DNA of 64,000 bases, taken from NCBI RefSeq assembly GCF_002975275.1, contig NZ_PCOQ01000028.1, forward strand, positions 1-64,000. The letters run 5' to 3'. A program made the position numbers and the translations under genes. This stretch comes from Achromobacter sp. MYb9 (GTDB lineage: Bacteria > Pseudomonadota > Gammaproteobacteria > Burkholderiales > Burkholderiaceae_B). The notes under the pieces were generated by a model. It saw nothing but the letters and a program-made list of their open reading frames with translations. It was not told the origin of the DNA and made no database searches. Shown here piece by piece: positions 62,312-64,000 of the stretch. How positions within the stretch are numbered: the first letter of the stretch is position 1; each line of letters begins with the position of its first letter.

Positions 62312-63526
62312 ATGGGATTTAATAGAAGAGTAGGGATGTTGGCTTTGGTCGGCGGCCTTATCGTGGCCGGATCGGCGGCCGCGCAGTCGCCCAAGCCGGT
62401 GAACATTGGCGTGATGAGCGACATGTCGGGCCTCTACTCGCAAATTGGGGGTCGAGGCTCCGTGGTGGCCGCGCAAATGGCCGTGGACGACTTTGGCGGT
62501 GAGATTTTCGGCCGCCCGATCAAAGTGTTGTCGGCGGACCATCTGAACAAACCCGACATTGCCGCGGCGCGAGCGCGCGAATGGGTGGATCGCGACGGTG
62601 TCGTCATGATGACCGACGTGCTGGGGTCCGCGACAGGCATCGCCGTCCAGAACCTCTTGGCGGAGAAGAACTTTGTCATCATGAACACTGGCACTGCCTC
62701 GTCCGCCATCACGAACAAAGAATGCTCGCCGTATAGCACTCATTGGTCGTACGACACCCAGGCAATCGCGGCGTCAAGCGCCGCTGCGACCCTGAGCGAG
62801 CAAGGCGATTCCTGGTTTTTCATTACGGCGGACTATGCGTTCGGCCACATGCTCCAGGCTGACGCCACGAAAGTATTGACGAAAGGCGGCGGTAAGGTCG
62901 TTGGCACGGTCAAGCACCCGTTGAACAGCAGCGACTTTTCTTCGTACATCCTGCAAGGCCAAGCCTCGGGCGCCAAGGTAATCGTCTTGGCCAATACGGG
63001 TGGAGACGCGACCAACGCCATTCGACAAGCCAAAGAGTTCGGCGTGATCAGCTCAGGCCAGAAGGTTGTGCCTTTGCTGATCTTCGACAGCGATATCAAG
63101 GGCTTGGGGCTGGACGTCGTGCAAGGCGTCAAGTACACGACGGGCTTCTATTGGGATTACGACGACCGCACGCGGGAATGGTCCAAGCGCTTCTTCGAAA
63201 AGCACCGCGCGCAGGCCAGCATGGTGCAAGCGGCGACCTACTCGGCGACGTTGGCGTACTTGCAGGCGGCAAAGGCAGTGGGCAGTTTCGATCGGGATAA
63301 GGTGATGGCGAAACTGCGCGAAACGCCCATCGACGACGTGTTCGCGCGAAATGCGACACTGAGGGAAGACGGGCTGCTCGTGCACGACATGTACATGGCA
63401 CAGGTCAAAACGCCTGGCGAGTCGAAAGGGGAGTGGGATATCGCCAAGGTGATCAAGGTGATACCGGGCAACGAAGCGTTCGCTCCGATTTCCGAGAGCC
63501 TGTGCCCCTATCTGAAGCGGGGCTGA
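62312..63526 (+). CDS. Branched-chain-amino-acid-type (LivK-like) ABC substrate-binding protein
   Basis: From ATG 62312 (GGAG 6 nt upstream) the protein is 404 residues. It has a signal peptide (RRVGMLALVGGLIVAGSAAAQ) and the periplasmic type-1 binding fold: PVNIGVMSDMSGLYSQIGGRGSVVAAQMAVDDFGG, the hinge region SGAKVIVLANTGGDATNAIRQAKEFGV and DVVQGVKYTTGFYWDYDD. Members bind diverse ligands including aromatic acids and amides. No Liv permease or ATPase genes follow within the window. Confidence 0.9.
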   Translation: MGFNRRVGMLALVGGLIVAGSAAAQSPKPVNIGVMSDMSGLYSQIGGRGSVVAAQMAVDDFGGEIFGRPIKVLSADHLNKPDIAAARAREWVDRDGVVMMTDVLGSATGIAVQNLLAEKNFVIMNTGTASSAITNKECSPYSTHWSYDTQAIAASSAAATLSEQGDSWFFITADYAFGHMLQADATKVLTKGGGKVVGTVKHPLNSSDFSSYILQGQASGAKVIVLANTGGDATNAIRQAKEFGVISSGQKVVPLLIFDSDIKGLGLDVVQGVKYTTGFYWDYDDRTREWSKRFFEKHRAQASMVQAATYSATLAYLQAAKAVGSFDRDKVMAKLRETPIDDVFARNATLREDGLLVHDMYMAQVKTPGESKGEWDIAKVIKVIPGNEAFAPISESLCPYLKRG

Positions 63527-63648
63527 ATCGGCGGTAGCCCAAGAGCTGGATGAGCGGCGTAGCCGCATGCGCCAGCTCTTGGTCCCGATAATGGGATCCG
63601 CGAAGACTCACGAACGCGGATCTTCGAATGGACAGTAAGGAGAATTCA

Positions 63649-64000
63649 GTGGAAAAGATTGGTTTCGTCGGGCTCGGAAGAATGGGAAAGTCGATGGCGT
63701 TGAATCTGCGCCGAGCGGGCTTCGAGATGACGGTGTTCGACATCAATGTCAGTTCGTCGGATGAGCTCGTGGCGGCGGGCGCGGTCAGATCGCCGGATAT
63801 TCCAACCTTGGCGCGAGAATCGGACATCATCATTACGATGTTGCCTTCTTCCAAGGAAGTTGAGTTGATCGTGCTGGGACAGGACGGGGTGCTGGCTCAC
63901 GCCCGTCCGGGCGCGCTGATCATGGACATGAGCACGATCGATCCGCTGGCTACCGACAGATTGCACGCGCTTGCGGCCGAAGCGGAGATCCGCTGGGTCG
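63649..64000 (+). CDS. 3-Hydroxyisobutyrate-dehydrogenase-like protein (partial)
   Basis: The gene starts at GTG 63649 with AAGGAG 6 nt upstream; the window ends inside it. The 117 visible residues have the Rossmann motif IGFVGLGRMGKSMALNLRRAGFEMTVFD (GxGxMG) and MLPSSKEVELIVLG, then ALIMDMSTIDPLATD, typical of beta-hydroxyacid dehydrogenases (HIBADH/tartronate semialdehyde reductase). The substrate and the C-terminal catalytic Lys are outside the window. Confidence 0.88.
   Translation, partial: MEKIGFVGLGRMGKSMALNLRRAGFEMTVFDINVSSSDELVAAGAVRSPDIPTLARESDIIITMLPSSKEVELIVLGQDGVLAHARPGALIMDMSTIDPLATDRLHALAAEAEIRWV

Overview
The window is high-GC DNA with the gene content and order of a beta-proteobacterium of the Alcaligenaceae (Achromobacter/Bordetella type). 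The evidence is the ffs-dnaX-ebfC-recR cluster, a GTG-started carA with carB, greA/yhbY/rlmE/ftsH/folP/glmM, ppx/ppk-pstSCAB, abundant Bug-type (tripartite tricarboxylate family) binding proteins, CaiB-type CoA-transferases and LysR regulators. The assignment is an inference from protein features, since no database search was possible.

Region by region. 1-511: the 3' end of a UvrD-like helicase gene, bordered at the window edge by a perfect 48-bp inverted repeat, then the 4.5S SRP RNA. 660-3847: dnaX, ebfC and recR. 3917-7828: a CoA-transferase with a NitT/TauT-type ABC importer. 7875-9105: an orphan response regulator and histidine-kinase-like protein next to an eroded kinase. 9204-15380: a carboxymuconolactone-decarboxylase-like protein, transaldolase, carA and carB. 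15507-24115: an SDR, a histidine phosphatase, a LysR/Fe(III)-type ABC cluster, a FlxA-like protein and a nucleobase permease. 24325-31712: greA with a leader holding two terminator-like hairpins, then yhbY, rlmE, ftsH, folP, glmM and olsB. 31898-39820: ppx, ppk and pstSCAB, a phosphate/polyphosphate locus with Pho boxes upstream of ppk and pstS.

40041-about 55 kb: immediately after tRNA-Pro(UGG) lies accessory DNA with plasmid-like control genes. An operon on the minus strand encodes an AlpA-like regulator, a DUF1173-like protein and at least eight short predicted membrane proteins. Its promoter is bracketed by AACCCA/TGGGTT palindromes, which also lie between a divergent XRE repressor and a Cro-like gene. 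A plus-strand module carries an IncC/ParA-like ATPase, a KorB-like ParB, an unknown protein, an H-NS-like protein and a Fic toxin with its VbhA-like antitoxin. Five palindromes matching or nearly matching the IncP KorB operator (TTTAGCSGCTAAA) are scattered through this region. Two imperfect direct repeats rich in DnaA-box-like sites follow, then an AT-rich gene of unknown function. No integrase, relaxase, replication initiator or type IV secretion gene is visible, so the element is either incomplete or extends its functions elsewhere.

55.7-64 kb: a truncated LysR remnant, then an intact LysR divergent from a catabolic cluster (two SDRs, a carboxymuconolactone-decarboxylase-like protein, a Bug binding protein, an aldehyde dehydrogenase, a LivK-like binding protein and a 3-hydroxyisobutyrate-dehydrogenase-like protein cut by the window end). 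Its substrate cannot be told from sequence alone. The strongest candidate for an undescribed system is the XRE/KorB-controlled small-membrane-protein/DUF1173 operon at 40.2-45.0 kb.
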